64,000 bases of DNA from Eucalyptus grandis (taxonomy: Eukaryota; Streptophyta; Magnoliopsida; Myrtales; Myrtaceae): the NCBI RefSeq assembly GCF_016545825.1, contig NC_052613.1, positions 56,680,833 to 56,744,832 of the forward strand, in the 5' to 3' direction. The number at the start of each line of letters is the position of its first letter. The first letter of the stretch is position 1. The translations under genes were made by a program, and so were the position numbers. The notes below the pieces were generated by a model. It ran no database searches. It worked only from the letters and a program-made list of their open reading frames with translations, and had not been told where the DNA came from. Below, in pieces: positions 1 through 12,800 of this stretch.

Positions 1-1930
1 ATAACTTGGCTGTCCCACCATCTTTAGCCAAGTTACGCCCACTGCCTGCCCTTGCCAATAATGCATGTGTATAGACTCGCACGACGAAGAAGGAGGAGAA
101 AGAAAGAAAGAAAGAAAATCTAGAACATTACATGCTAACTTCCTTCATATATGCAATTTCTAGAAAAATCAAATCCTTGGTGCAATTCTTCAGGCAATAT
201 CAAATTGCCGTGACTCCGATGAAGCATGGACGCCTTTGCTTTGCCTGTACATGACGTCTTCAATTCGGATTAATTTGAGAAGCCAAGCTTGTCCCATCAT
301 GAAGAAAGCCTCTTTCGATGTACGATTACATGTAGATGGAATGATTTGGGTACTTTCTGCTCAGAACAGTCGAGCCGAGAATTTTGGATTTTTAGGTTTG
401 AAAGAAGTATCATGATCTAACTTTATATGGCCTTGTCAATGCTTTAAAATTTGAAATATCATCTTTTATCGTTTAGTAATTAAGTCACTTACGGCTTATG
501 AGTTGGTCTATAGTGCAAGGTACCATTCCCTTTCCTTTGAATTTCCCATTGCATTTATCTTGCACCTTGGTACGATGAATCAAATGGAATGGAGTGACTA
601 TTCCAATAACTTTGTTTGGTAAACTGTGAATTGGAATGAGACGATGATTCTCATGTTTGGTGGCGAGAAGTAATGCTCTGGAAATTGAATTCAAGGAAGA
701 TTTTCTAGAGGATTTAATTTGCATCGTACTTGAATTAATAGTATAATAATTGTCATGCCTTAAATATGATTGAGAATTATTCAATACCGATTGATTTGCA
801 TAACTATGACTTAAAATTATTGACTAAAAATTATAATCGATCAATACAATAATTAAAATATGATTTTAGGATTGTTAATATTTACACTATTCACTAAGTA
901 TAATTTAATAATTTACCACAGACTCTAGGAAATAGTAATTCTGTTAAATGAATTTCGATATTTTATTTTAGGGTAGGAATCCCCATTTCAGTCCAATTTG
1001 TATTGGGCCTTGGTTGGGTCACCCACCAATGTGACTGTCCCATTCAACGGCCCGAGTCTCGGATAAATAATTTAGAAGGGGTGATCAATATGAGAAAAAT
1101 AAACAATTTTAAAAAAAATATTCCTAAAAACGTTCATTTATCTCACATACAAAAATAAATTAACCAAATTTTTTTTATCCATGAAAATATTTAAATATAA
1201 ATTATTATTGATAATGAAAATATTTTTTAAAAGTATTTATTATTTGCGAAATAAACATAACATTCATATTGGTTATCACTAATGTTTAGATAAATTGCAC
1301 ATCTATATAATAAGTTACACACACACATATAAAGGCTATTGCGTGGCCCTATTTATTATTTATGTCCATAAAATGATTGAGTTTACGTGGCCCTATTTGG
1401 GTTGGTGTATACACAAAAAGGCTATTGCTTGCCAATCTAATCACCTTGTTGTCCATGGCGAGGTCTTTATTCAATGAAGTGAATGAAGTAGGCAATTATT
1501 AGAGACCTATTAACTCGTATAGTCCCCTCGTTTTTTTCCTTTTTTCTTTTTAAATTTAACATATCCACCGACAATTTTGTAATATGAGATAAATCTAACT
1601 TTTCCAACTATACAATCTGATAAGTTTGACAAAAAAAAAACTATATAATCTGATAAGGTGCAAATTAAAAAATAAATAGGTCAGAACATGATCAATCCAC
1701 TCTCGACGACATGATCTATTTCCATCCCTTTTCCCCCAACATTCTATCCAATTTCTAGGCATTACTATGGCTTTTTTTTTTTTGGCCATACGCATTATTA
1801 AGACCTTTTTATAACTTATAAATATTGATATGTATAATCATGGAATTAACCTCTTCAGCTTTCAAAATTTAAAATTGCATGTTTTTTTATCTTTAGGTTT
1901 TTTAGCATAATGATTGAACAGAAATGGACA
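1..1930. other. AT-rich intergenic DNA, no gene seen
   Basis: No open frame here resembles a known protein and none is followed by a plausible spliced continuation. The stretch is AT-rich with short homopolymer runs. I see no RNA gene or recognisable mobile element in it. Confidence 0.5.
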
Positions 1931-1937
1931 ACAAAAA

Positions 1938-2800
1938 AGGGATAAGTGTACGGAAAATCCTAAAATTTATCGATGTAAGTAATCATATACTAAAACTTGT
2001 TAAATTAGCGCAACAAAAATTTCAGTTAATTTTGTCCAAATTAGCTAATAAAAAATATTAGCGTGACTTTTTTTTTTTCTTTTTCCCATATGGTGTTGAC
2101 GTAGCTACAACATGAAAATTAATGCTAAAACAATGTCATTTTGATCCAAATATTATCTAAATTAAAAATAAAAAAAATAAAAAAGAGGGAAATCAAAACA
2201 ATGAGGACCTACTTTGGCCAAGTGTTGCAACTCTCATCCTTCTAGCGTCAACCTCTTGTAGATTTGGGTGAGAGTTGATGACCCTCACCTAGATTTGAGC
2301 GAGAGTTGTTGGTCAATGGCCGGGGCTTGACAGCCCATGCTAATCCATGGCCGACCATCCACCACCATCATTGGGCGGTGGCAGTGAGAGCTTACAAAAT
2401 GAACCAAAAAGGTGAGGGCTTGCAAAAATAATAAAATTAATAAAATTAACTTATTTTTAAATGAATTTTAAAAAATACTAAAAATCAAGTTTAGATCAAA
2501 ATGACGTTGTTTCCTAAACATGAAAGGGGAGGTAAGAGGTTCAAATCCCCACCTTCTAATGGGGTGGAGATGTGTAAATTTCAGGAATGGGTTTAAACTC
2601 CCACGCCCGCAAAGCGGCACAAAAGTCGACGAAAGTGAGCGTGAATCGACAAAAAAAAAAAAAACATATCAATATCATGAAAAAGAAAGAAAATGAGAAG
2701 AAAAATTTACATTATTTTTTTCTATTAGTCAAGTTGAACAAAGTTAACTGAAGAACTCAATTATATTAATTTAACAAGTATTAGGATTCAATGGCATATT
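1938..2800. repeat. Degenerate foldback (inverted-repeat) element upstream of VPS24
   Basis: The left part (about 1938-2060: cctaaaatttat, aacttgttaaatt, cagttaatttt, gtccaaatt) reappears as its reverse complement at about 2725-2800 (aacaaagttaactgaa, aatttaacaagtattagga). The arms are diverged and flank about 650 bp that includes a GC-richer block (2215-2400). This layout is typical of non-autonomous foldback/Mutator-like plant elements. The boundaries are approximate. Confidence 0.45.
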
Positions 2801-3190
2801 TTGTAAGTTTTGAGATTGGATTTGCAACAAATTATATGAAATAAAAAAGTCGGTTTTTCTTTTTAACCTCATAAAACAAACCGACAACAAAATCTCTTCG
2901 CAGGTTCCCCGTCCTTCCATGAAAGTAACTCCGAGGTCAACACGGCCCTTGATCCGTTCTTTTGGTCGGAGTCCCAGATCAACGATCAGCGACGAAAGGA
3001 GCAAAACGAAACCCAAAAATCTCCGTACTAGCCAGAATCGAGGGATCCTTCCGAAACCTAAGTTCCTCAATCCCCGATCCAATTCCATCCCATCATCTTT
3101 CGATCGTGGATCTGCTCCCGATCGGTGGTTTTTCCGAATCGATTCGAAGAAGAAGAGTAAGAAGAAGAAGCAGGGGAGGAATCGCGGGCG

Positions 3191-5846
3191 ATGGAGAAGG
3201 TGATGAGCATGATAAAGCCCAAGCCAAACCCTCAGCAGCAGCTGCGGGACTGGCAGCGTCGCCTCCGCCAGGAGTGCCGCAACATCGAACGCCAAATCCG
3301 AGGTAAAATCCCCGCGAAATTCTGTGGTTTAATCGTGTCGGGTGGGATTTTGACGCCCCGATGCGGTGAGGAGTTGTTCGTTCGTGTGTTTTACGGTGTG
3401 GGTTTCGGTTCAGATATTGAGAGGGAGGAGAAGAACGTGCAGAAGGCGATCAAGGAAGCCGCTAAGAGAAATGACATGGGCTCAGCTAAGGTAAAAACGC
3501 AATCTTTGGGATGCTTTGCTTGTTGTTTCTCGAGTAAAGGTTGCTCTTTCCAATAATTTAGGGTTCCAGTAGGTTATATGACGTACTTTTCTAGAGGAGA
3601 TCATGTGAGGTAGGTACGATTTTTGAGTGCTAGTGGGTAGTGGTGAATACAATTCATGTGTAAAGCTGAGATGAGAAGCTTGGTTCTGGTTCTTGTGGCT
3701 GTTCTGGGAAGCAATGTTGTGCTTGTGTTGGCATGGAAGTCACTGTTGCTCGAGGAATTCGCATGTTGAACTGGATTTGATCATGCATTTCATCCCGTGG
3801 ATCTCCTCAATTTTCTCTTCTTCAAGATTGAATTTCGAGGGAATGCATTGCTCAAGTACATAATGTTTGTTGGTTTGATTTGCTTTCTTGATCATCCTCT
3901 ATGCTCTAATATGGTCTTCTGGCCAGCTGGGGAATTTGAAGCTTCTTGGTTGGATTATTACAAATTTAGATGATCAACAGTTTGATGCTTTTCTTGATCC
4001 CTACAGAACAGAATTTATGCATCACATAAATTCTAATTATCAGATATTTCTGGTTGCGGCGAGTCTTGGACATCTACTGAATGTCTGACCTTACCAGACT
4101 TTTAGCTTTGATACACTTGTATTTTCATTTATGAGGTTGAATGGTGCTAAATATACTCCAACAGTAGTTCTGACGTTTGTCTGCATGATAAGCATTTGAA
4201 GGTCATACACGCATCTTCTTGCTTCCACTCCTGTATTGACATTGCAATGTTTCCCCTTCTTTGTAATTCAACAGGCACTTGCTAAGGAAATTGTGATGTC
4301 CAAAAAAACAGTGAACCGTCTTTATGAAAATAAGGCACAACTGAACTCAATATCGATGCACCTTGGAGAAAGTGTCGGTATGGTTTTCTTATGTTAGTTT
4401 AGATTTTTCCATATAGCTTTCTTATGTGAAAATTTGCTGTCTTAATTTGGTGAAGTGTCCATGCTTTGCCTTGATGGAGGGTATTTCCATTCAAGGAGGT
4501 TTGTCTGTGATAGGTATAATTAGGCATCATAAGAAATCCCGTGAAAATAAGCATAAAATTGCCGAGAATTACGGTTATATCACCCATCTATGGAGATTGG
4601 TAGAAGCCTTCTTACTGCCTTTACTGTAGGAGATATTGTGGTTGACAAGTTTCCAAGTGGCATGGCAATCTTCTCTAACTGAAAAATGCTCTACTTCTCT
4701 GGCATAAGATCTCTTTCTCCACCTTTTTAACCATCTTATTTTGATTGTATTTTCAGCAATTGCTCGGACGGTGGGGCACTTGTCTAAGAGTTCTGAGGTT
4801 ATGAAGCTTGTTAATGACCTTATGAAAGCTCCTGAAATGGCTGTTACGATGAGAGACTTCAGCAAAGAAATGACCAAGGTACATATCCTGTATCGGTTGA
4901 TCCTGTATCGGTTGACGTGATTTTATAATTTGCCTGATGTGTTCTCTCCTATGGGGGTTTTGTCAATTGTGTATTTGCATATTAATATTCCCTTTGTTGT
5001 CAACATTCATATTCAAAATGATGAGGGTGATGTCTATATTCAAGCTTTTTCTGATAGTATGTGGCTGTTGAGAGACAATGGAAACTTTTATGTCCTTTTC
5101 GGCTTTATCATATTCAAATTATGCAGATGGTTTGAACCTTCATGAATGGATGAGAAATAAGATAATGAAATGAACAACTATATCAACATGACCTTATGGT
5201 GCACAATTCAGGAACATTATCTTGAGCAATTTGGGAATGTTAGTTCTCCATTTCTTGCTCACTTGCTGGAATATGGCTTGAGAAGTGGAAAAAAGTTGGA
5301 AATGCAAATTGTGAAATATTTTTGTTACTTCTCATCATAAAGTTGTGAAAACAATAGGTTGTGGAGTAGCCTGCATCCTGCGGCATACGAATAGCAGAGG
5401 TATATATTTGATTGCTGAATGCAGTTTGTTTATATGATATATAGGCTGGTGTGATAGAAGAATTTGTGAATGATGCGGTTGACACGGCTCTCGACACGGA
5501 GGACATGGAAGAGGAGATAGACGAAGAGGTTGATAAGGTCTTGACAGCCATAGCCGGTGAGACAGCTGCTCAACTTCCAGAGGCAGTGAGGAAGCAAAAG
5601 GTGAAGCAATCTGCTCAACCTACTGCAGAAGAGGTATATCTGCTAGTTCCCTTACTGATGGAACTTATTTTTGGTCATTCCTTTGTTTCCCCAGTAGGAA
5701 GCTAATCGAGAAACAATCACTGCTGCATTCTTACTTTTTTGATGTATCAATGAATTTGGTATTTGTAGGACGAAGCGATAGCCGAGGGTGTTGATGAAAA
5801 AGAACTAGAAGAAATAAGAGCTCGCCTCGATAAAGTTAGGTCCTAG
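3191..5846 (+). CDS. VPS24: ESCRT-III subunit VPS24 (CHMP3 homologue)
   Basis: Exons 3191-3302, 3414-3490, 4275-4377, 4757-4878, 5445-5633 and 5769-5846 join in frame to 681 nt (226 residues). That is close to the length I recall for plant VPS24. The protein opens with MEKVMSMIKPKPNPQQQL, has the basic first helices (RDWQRRLRQECRNIERQIRD), and continues through the Snf7-fold coiled coil to an acidic segment (DMEEEIDEEVDKVL). It ends in VDEKELEEIRARLDKVRS, a MIT-interacting motif of the kind that recruits the VPS4 ATPase. In the family, VPS24 co-polymerises with VPS2 on endosomal membranes to complete intralumenal vesicle scission. All introns are GT/AG. The start is the first ATG in frame with the conserved N-terminus. 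I see no defect. Confidence 0.95.
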
Positions 5847-7097
5847 TTCCAATTTTTCTACTGTTCCACACTTTGAGAGCGCAAGAGGCGGGGAAAGGAG
5901 GGGTAAACTCTATTTAGCCTAACGTGGGAGGACTGCAGGTTCCCTTTACTGTATTCTGATTGATGTAGAGGAGATCCTATATAACACTTAACGGGTGATG
6001 AAACATGGTGTGATGGTGTATAAATATGCGAGTTATGTATAAACTTGAGCTCATGGTGAATATTGGGCATGTAAGTCAGACAAATTTACGATATCATGCA
6101 TCACTCAAGCCGGAGCTTCTATTCTTTCAATACAGGAAACGACATGCATCTTTCCGATTATTGTGGTTTAACATTTTATCTCGACATGTCCACTGCGATT
6201 GCTTTAATACCATATAGTTATTAACGAGCCAGACACCACGAGCATTTCAGAGGAACATTTTTCAAGCCCTTGTCATATTAAGGCATTGGACTACAAAGAC
6301 ACTCATGTATAAGGTGAACAAGAATACCACAGCTAGCAGAAAATTGATGATCCAAGTTAGCAAGAGTAAGAGGTTCCCTTCACTCGGGAGACGTTGAAGC
6401 TCGAAAATCTTTGGACTCTCCCTTATCGGAGTCACATAACCATGTTTCACGTATGGATTATCACTTCGTTTATCATTAGCAATGACTCCATGCAACTAGC
6501 ACTCTTGTTCCTCGATAAAATTACTCGGGCCCAAGATCTGGCTTGGTTTACTTATTAAGGTCAATCCTCACCAGGATGAGAACCTGACGTTGACATTTGC
6601 GGCAACATGCAGAGCAGTAGATCTTTCCAGGTGTTGAGATTGGACATGTTTTGGCATGTTTGTCCAGTATTCCTGGGGAACGACCCCGGGTCTTATCCCT
6701 ACCCCGACACATGCACCATGGTCTCTCCCATCTTAGGTGAAGATAAAACGACACTTTTCATATGTGGTTTCTTGGTTATTTGCGCAAATCCTATAAATGC
6801 ACATTGTTGAGGGGTCATGTATGTAGGTTTTCAAACCACTACAATGCCCATCCGAACACGAACAAATGTTATGCCAATTTGCAAAGTTTACTTATACCAC
6901 AGCAGTGCACGAATGCCATAACTCCTCCAAATCTAGACAATCAATAATCTGGAATATCCCTCGGCATTCACAAACATCTACATACAGTGTCTGAAGCTGA
7001 ACCCATAGCATCACATCCATCTAGTGGATGACATATAACAGCGACTCTCGTGAAATGACAATGCTAGAAGTTTCAGGAGGATGCAGATAATGTACAT
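5847..7097. other. Intergenic and 3' UTR sequence between convergent VPS24 and OB-fold genes
   Basis: The two flanking genes converge, so this stretch should hold both 3' UTRs. I recognise no further coding region, RNA gene or repeat. Confidence 0.5.
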
Positions 7098-8253
7098 TCA
7101 AGCAGCTTTTGCTCTGTACAGTTCTCTCAAGCCCTCAATCACTGGCTGGTATCCGGACCTCATGGGCACAAGCGACGTCACTCGTAAGTGCTGGGCATTA
7201 CCACTCTGAGGCTTGGACAGTGTCATCCTGAACAACTCTCCTTCCAATATTCTAGCCGCTGCAGCAGCTGCAGAAGAAAGCATCCAAATACTTTAAATCT
7301 GCTGAGAACGATGGACGAAAAATGCTACAAGTTGACTTCAGTTTACAAGAGGAAGATCAGGGACTGTGATGGTCTCTCATCAGGCCTCGGAAAATCCACC
7401 CTGGCCTCCAAGAAAAAGTGTACCAAACAGTTTGCAACTGAACGAGTCATGCTGTGAGAGAATCGAAAGGAAAGGCGGAAAGACAAAGCAGTTACTCCAT
7501 AAAGACTGTTAACACGTATGCTCCAAAATGAGCAATCACCAAATGGCACTTCCAATTTTCCTGAGAAAACCCACAGAGGAACAAATTTTCTCCCACTTAA
7601 TAACTTATACCAAAGACCAAAACTTCTGCCACCGGACGTGATCGTGTACGTAGAGCCTCTCACAACAAGGTGATTAGTTTGGTATAAAAAGCATAATTTG
7701 ACATCTCATAAAAACATAGTCGAACGGGTAGGAAGGTGTTGTACCAGCAAAGGGATGAAGCTTGGCAAAATCGAAGAACTCATCAGCACTCGTCCCGAAC
7801 ATGATCCTCGCAACCCGGTCGAAGCATATCACCGTGAAAACCTTCTTGTCGGTCGCTATGGACATCTGCATTTTCCCATTCCACAACCAGACCCAAAAAA
7901 GACCCGTCACTCCAGCACTCAAACTAAACAAAGCACCAAATCCATCGAACCCAAAACGCTAAAAAACAAGAAGAAGCAGTCTTTCAACGATAGAAAATCC
8001 CAAAAGGGGTAACGAGCAAAAGACTCACGAGGAGACGAAAGAGGCGCTTGGAACGGGGAGAGCCCGGGTCGAAGGAGCTGGGGTTGCAGTACTTGCAGAG
8101 CGAAGAAGGGTCGTCGGGAAGCGACCTCTCGCAGATGGAGCACGCCCTGTACAGCAGGTTGGCGTGGTCGATCGCTAGAACGGCGCACACCTCCGTCGTC
8201 GTCGTCGTCGACGGAGCTGAGGTTCCGGCGTTCGCAGGGAGACGAAGGGCCAT
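7098..8253 (-). CDS. Small OB-fold protein resembling the RPA large-subunit C-terminal domain
   Basis: Minus-strand exons 8029-8253, 7745-7865 and 7098-7267 join to 516 nt, 171 residues. Residues 38-56 form a zinc-ribbon-like pattern with Cys pairs C38/C41 and C53/C56 (ACSIC...LCKYC). OB-fold-like strands follow (MSIATDKKVFTVICFDRVARIMFGTSADEFFDF), then LEGELFRMTLSKPQSGNAQHLRVTS. A zinc ribbon inside an OB-fold is the arrangement of the DNA-binding domain C of replication protein A. The protein probably binds single-stranded nucleic acid, but which complex it serves cannot be read from sequence. Exon 3 has two nearby acceptor AGs (before 7267 and before 7261), so a two-residue splice variant is possible. 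The ATG at 8253 is the only one giving a compact N-terminus. A decayed copy of part of its first exon lies just upstream. Confidence 0.75.
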
Positions 8254-8327
8254 CGGGAAGAGACGCCTCTCGCGGATCGAGCAATGCTCCGTACAGCAGA
8301 TCGGCGCGGTCGGTTGCCAAAACGGCG
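8112..8327. repeat. Tandem duplication of part of the OB-fold gene's first exon
   Basis: Plus-strand bases 8112-8187 and 8251-8327 align along their length, for example gacctctcgcagatggagca versus gacgcctctcgcggatcgag, and both contain tgtacagcag or cgtacagcag. Copy 1 codes for the zinc-ribbon start of the OB-fold protein. Copy 2 lies immediately upstream of its ATG and reads, in another frame, as a decayed version (DRADLLYGALLDPREASLPD against DHANLLYRACSICERSLPD) without the cysteines. Confidence 0.75.
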
Positions 8328-9882
8328 GGCGCCGCCGCCGCCGTCGCCGGCGGTTTTTGCACTCCGATGAGCTCTCTTTTCGGTTGAGGGGGGCGCCTTC
8401 TAATCGAAGCTACGCTTCCCTCGCACGGTTTCGGGAAAATTACAAAAATATTGGCTCCCTTTATTTTATAAAAATAAATTATTTTAAAATAAAAATAATT
8501 ATTTATACTTTCGGAAAAGGGTAAAAACTATAAAAAAAATTCTAAACTTGATTTATTACGCCATATTTATCATAATTTTTTTTGACACAAAATCTTTTAT
8601 CCACTCTGCCAGTAACATATTTCTCAAAATCTTTTATCTCAAACTTGATCTTAAAAATTTAATATGACGGCATTTTTTTTTTTGGAGTTTTTGATATCAT
8701 ATGAAAAACTTTGGAATAAATGCATAATAAGGGTGCAAGTTGAAACTTTTTGTGTTACAAAAAGAATTGAGTAAATTATGTCACAATTAATAAAGTTCGA
8801 AGTTTTTGTGGATTTGTCCATTCTATTTCAAATGGCGAGTAATATGAGAAATTTCTTACTTTTCATTCAAGTAATAAGAGTTTATGAAATAATTTTAAAA
8901 GATCGCAAGTCATGAATATTTAACTTGTATGCTTTGATCTAATATATACATAGCATTCTCTGTATGGCATTTCTTTTTTTCTGAAAATTCATTTAATAAA
9001 TTTTCATTTTCGGATTCCATGTATATATATTTATTATTTTCATTATCGAGTTAGGACTAGGGCGATGCAAACTAAACGCCTCACCAACTTTTTACTCCTT
9101 TTTCTCCCTTTCGATTTTTAAAACCCGACATGCTATAACAAAAATGCCCAAAAAGAAAAAAAAGGTTTCTTTAATTTCGTCGAAACTCGGAAAGTTTTTT
9201 TTTTTTAAGAATATTTTCTTTTAATTTGTCTAAATTAAATCATTCAACAGTAAAGAAATTCACAATTCCAATCAAACTCTCGTTGGAGGAAGACTGCAGC
9301 GCCATCGATCTCGAGCCTGAGGTCTCGCGTTCCGAACTCTCGTTCCTTGCTGCCGCCACCCTCTGTAGCCGGAGCGCCGTCGTCTCTCTCTCTCGCTCGG
9401 TCTCTCCGTCCGGTTCGCTCTTTCTCCCCTTTGATCTCGTACCGCTTCCATAGCACTTTCACGTTCGCCTTTGTAGCCTGCGCTCCTGTCTCCCCGCGCT
9501 GGCTGCCATTTTAGCAAGAAAGCTATACTCATTTTGCTCCCTCAGAACAGACCCAGCAGACCCATCGAGTGCTAAGCGTTGATCATGTTGCCTTTTGGGT
9601 CCAGTTTGATTCATTGTAATCTGCCCTTTTGCTTGCGATGGGTGGGTGCCCGTGTGGAGAGAGAATTTCAAGAATAACGGTAGTTGCGCAGTTATGCGGT
9701 TGTTTAGTTTCCCTTCACATGCCTTTAACTTTTGTTCGTCAGTGGCCAATTTAAATCTCCTCTTAGACGGCTGTAGTTGATTTCTTGTGAGGTTCAGTTG
9801 GTATGGTTTCGACTCTCTGAAGTTTCGAGGTTTTCTGTCTGATGCAGTATGTAGAGATTGCCTCTGTCGTGGGATTAATGTG
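8254..9882. promoter_or_regulatory. Divergent promoter region between the OB-fold and methyltransferase genes
   Basis: The genes on either side point away from this interval, so it should contain both promoters and 5' UTRs. The centre (8440-9240) is very AT-rich. About 9280-9480 is GC/CT-rich (cgtcgtctctctctctcgct), resembling a plant transcription start region for the + gene. A tgcag at 9843-9847 could be the acceptor of a 5' UTR intron. No specific factor site is claimed. Confidence 0.4.
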
Positions 9883-12800
9883 ATGGAGCCTGACAGGTAA
9901 CTATGCTCTTCAGCTGATGATCCGTGCGAGAACATATTAAACCTCCTTGCTTACATTCATTCTTTTCACATGTACTGAGATGTTGCCCTTCTATTCGTTC
10001 CCAACTAACTCATGTTCTGCTAAAAAGGTGGGCGGTGTGCGGTTATGGCAGGGAATGAGGTTGGGGGTGGAACTGGGAGTGAGGAAACTGCGTTGAAAAG
10101 TATACTAACAGTTAGAGGTCTTTGAAATGGAGGGGAAGTGATATTGTGTGATATGATCAGCTGGCTTTTGAATGTCTTCTGATGCTAAACTTGAAACTCA
10201 ACCCAGTGATTATTGTTTTGAAGTTCCTACATGTTGAAATTCTCTCGTACTTCAAAAATGAAAGATGATTGGTTGCATCCCTTTTTTTGGCCCCAATATT
10301 TAATCAAGATGAATCATTTGTATGAATGCTGAGACATTTCACTTTCTATTGTCATTGGAGCCTCGGTCATTCTTTGAGATCATCCTGAAAATGAGATGTC
10401 ACACTGTAAGAATTGTCAGGAAATCTGTTCTGATTTATTAATGCCTACCTTATTCCTGTATTGTGGAACTTGGTATTAATGCACTAGATAGCTATTTTCC
10501 TCTTCCCTATTCTACTGTATCTTCCTCGACCATGTCCATGAATCCTTTGTTAAGATCCTTCCATTCAGCAGCTCCTTAAGATGGCATTGCCCTAAAGTGA
10601 AGGGTGATGCTCAACCATTACTTATACTGTTGAAATCTGGTTATTAGGTTGAATTCTCCGGACACTTCTGTAATCACTATTGACATTCTGGGTCACCAAC
10701 TGCAATTTGCTCAGGTACTAGATGTTCTTCTCTACAGAATTTTCCTCTATTCATAGCATTCATCTTTAGCTTTTGCCTTTCCAGGTTGATAGTGTCACAC
10801 ATGCTGTCTCGATGAGGTGAATATATCTGCGTTTGATGTAGTCTGTTATTATCACCTACCAGCCATAGACATGCTTTCAATTTTATACACAAATGGTGGA
10901 TAGGGATCTTTGTAAGATGTCTCCTCATGGAAATGAGCTCCTGTCCCATATCTCTCTTTCTCTACACCAAAGCCTTCGTCTAATCATTGTTTTTTGTTGG
11001 GCCACCGCTGACCACATTGCAAACCGTTTCATTTTCATATGTATCTCATATTTGGTTGCTATGGACCTTTAGCTTTTGAACATCAAGTCAACAACTTAAC
11101 TGTTTTCACCATTGCATTCGATAGTGTCAGTTTGCTGGCATCTAATTATGACACCTGAATGAGGAACTTGGGTCTCACTGTGGCAGGATCCAAATTCAAA
11201 GCACTTAGGAACAACAGTTTGGGATGCATCAATGGTGCTCGTCAAGTATTTGGTAATTTCTCATTATTGGCTAGTCTCATTGACATGATTTTTGTGTGCT
11301 GTATCTTCTGATTTATAACAGTATTGCATACCTTGCTGTATCATCCCTCTTCTTCAGCATGTGAGCACATGTCAATTCTGGCATTTAGGGTCACTCAGTG
11401 CTGTCTACAGTATCAATCTAAAGTGGGTGTCTCATTGGTAGCTACGCAAGTGAAATAAATAATTTTTTCCATTAAGAATTTAAACACTTACTGCTGTTTA
11501 CCTTTTTCTGTAGATCAATTATATAGCTAAAATGCTTTACTCCATCAATTCTTTCAGGAAAAGAATTCTCGAAGGGGAAGATTCTGCCCATCTAAGCTCA
11601 AAGGAAAGCGTGTCATTGAGCTTGGAGCAGGTTGTGGGGTAGCTGGGTTTGGTGAGTTGTGTGTCGTTGTAGGTTATATGATTGATTCTTCTTTATGGGG
11701 GATGGGTTCTTGGTTGCACTTGAAATGGCAACCTCGACCATGGTTTCTGCTCCCTTTAGGTTGATATGTAGTTTCTTTTCAGGCATGGCACTGCTAGGGT
11801 GTGACGTAGTCACAACAGATCAAGCTGAGGTTTTACCACTACTAAGGAGAAATGTGGAACGGAATACTTCAAGGATCCTCCAGATGAATCCAGGTTCTTG
11901 GTACTTGGAAGTTCTCTGCATCTTTTCCCTAATGTTTGAATCTTATATCTTCTTAATTAACGTCTAGTAATAAATTTTCTTGCACTGCGCTTGTTTCCCT
12001 CATTTGCATGCTGTCGTGCAAAAGAACTTGAAGATGCCAAGTGTAATACATTTGTTGTACTTTTACTCTTCGTGGGTCATTTTCAGTGTAACAATTAGTC
12101 AACCCACCAATAGGGAACCAGCTGAAGGGCTGAAGAACTGTGGCTTATATGATGACATTCGTCATGTAGTTAGTGGGTGCAGTGGATTTCTTATATCAAA
12201 TAATACTTCTTGCAGATTCATTTGGTTCAATTCAGGTAGCTGAATTGGACTGGGGAAACATGGAGCATGCAAAGGCTGTTCATCCTCCTTTTGACTTTAT
12301 CATTGGCACAGATGTCGTAAGTTTCTTATGTCTGTATATTCATGTTCCTTCTGAAGTTGTCCACTTGCATGCTCCTGAGGAAAAAAGACACTAATCATGT
12401 GCGAAAAGAGCATGAGTGAGCTTTCTACCATCCAGGATAACACTAAAGCAAATGACAATTGCATTTCTAGTGCCCTTCTTATAAGACCATCTTTTATAAC
12501 CATTTTTTAGCAGAAATCAACAAATCATTGAGACTCTAGAGTCTATGTTCCAGTTTCACTAAACAGCGCTGATATAGATATTATCTTGTGAGTTTCTCGA
12601 AATTTGAGGTTTTTTAATAAAGTAATGCCAGGATATTGAGACTGATTTACTACTACTGTGTACTTACTGATGTGGCTGATTATAAATGAGCCTTTCGACA
12701 AACGGGTCATATCCAACTTCCAATAGAAGTCCGTGACATCACTTAGTATACCAATTTGGTAGAACAGTCTTTGAATACCTAACATTATTTATTTTTTATT

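Noticed and set aside
2530..2660. Possible tRNA gene or SINE (ggttcaaatcc, poly-A at 2651)
   Set aside because: There is a B-box-like word and an A-run, but no A-box or cloverleaf, and no target duplication could be found.
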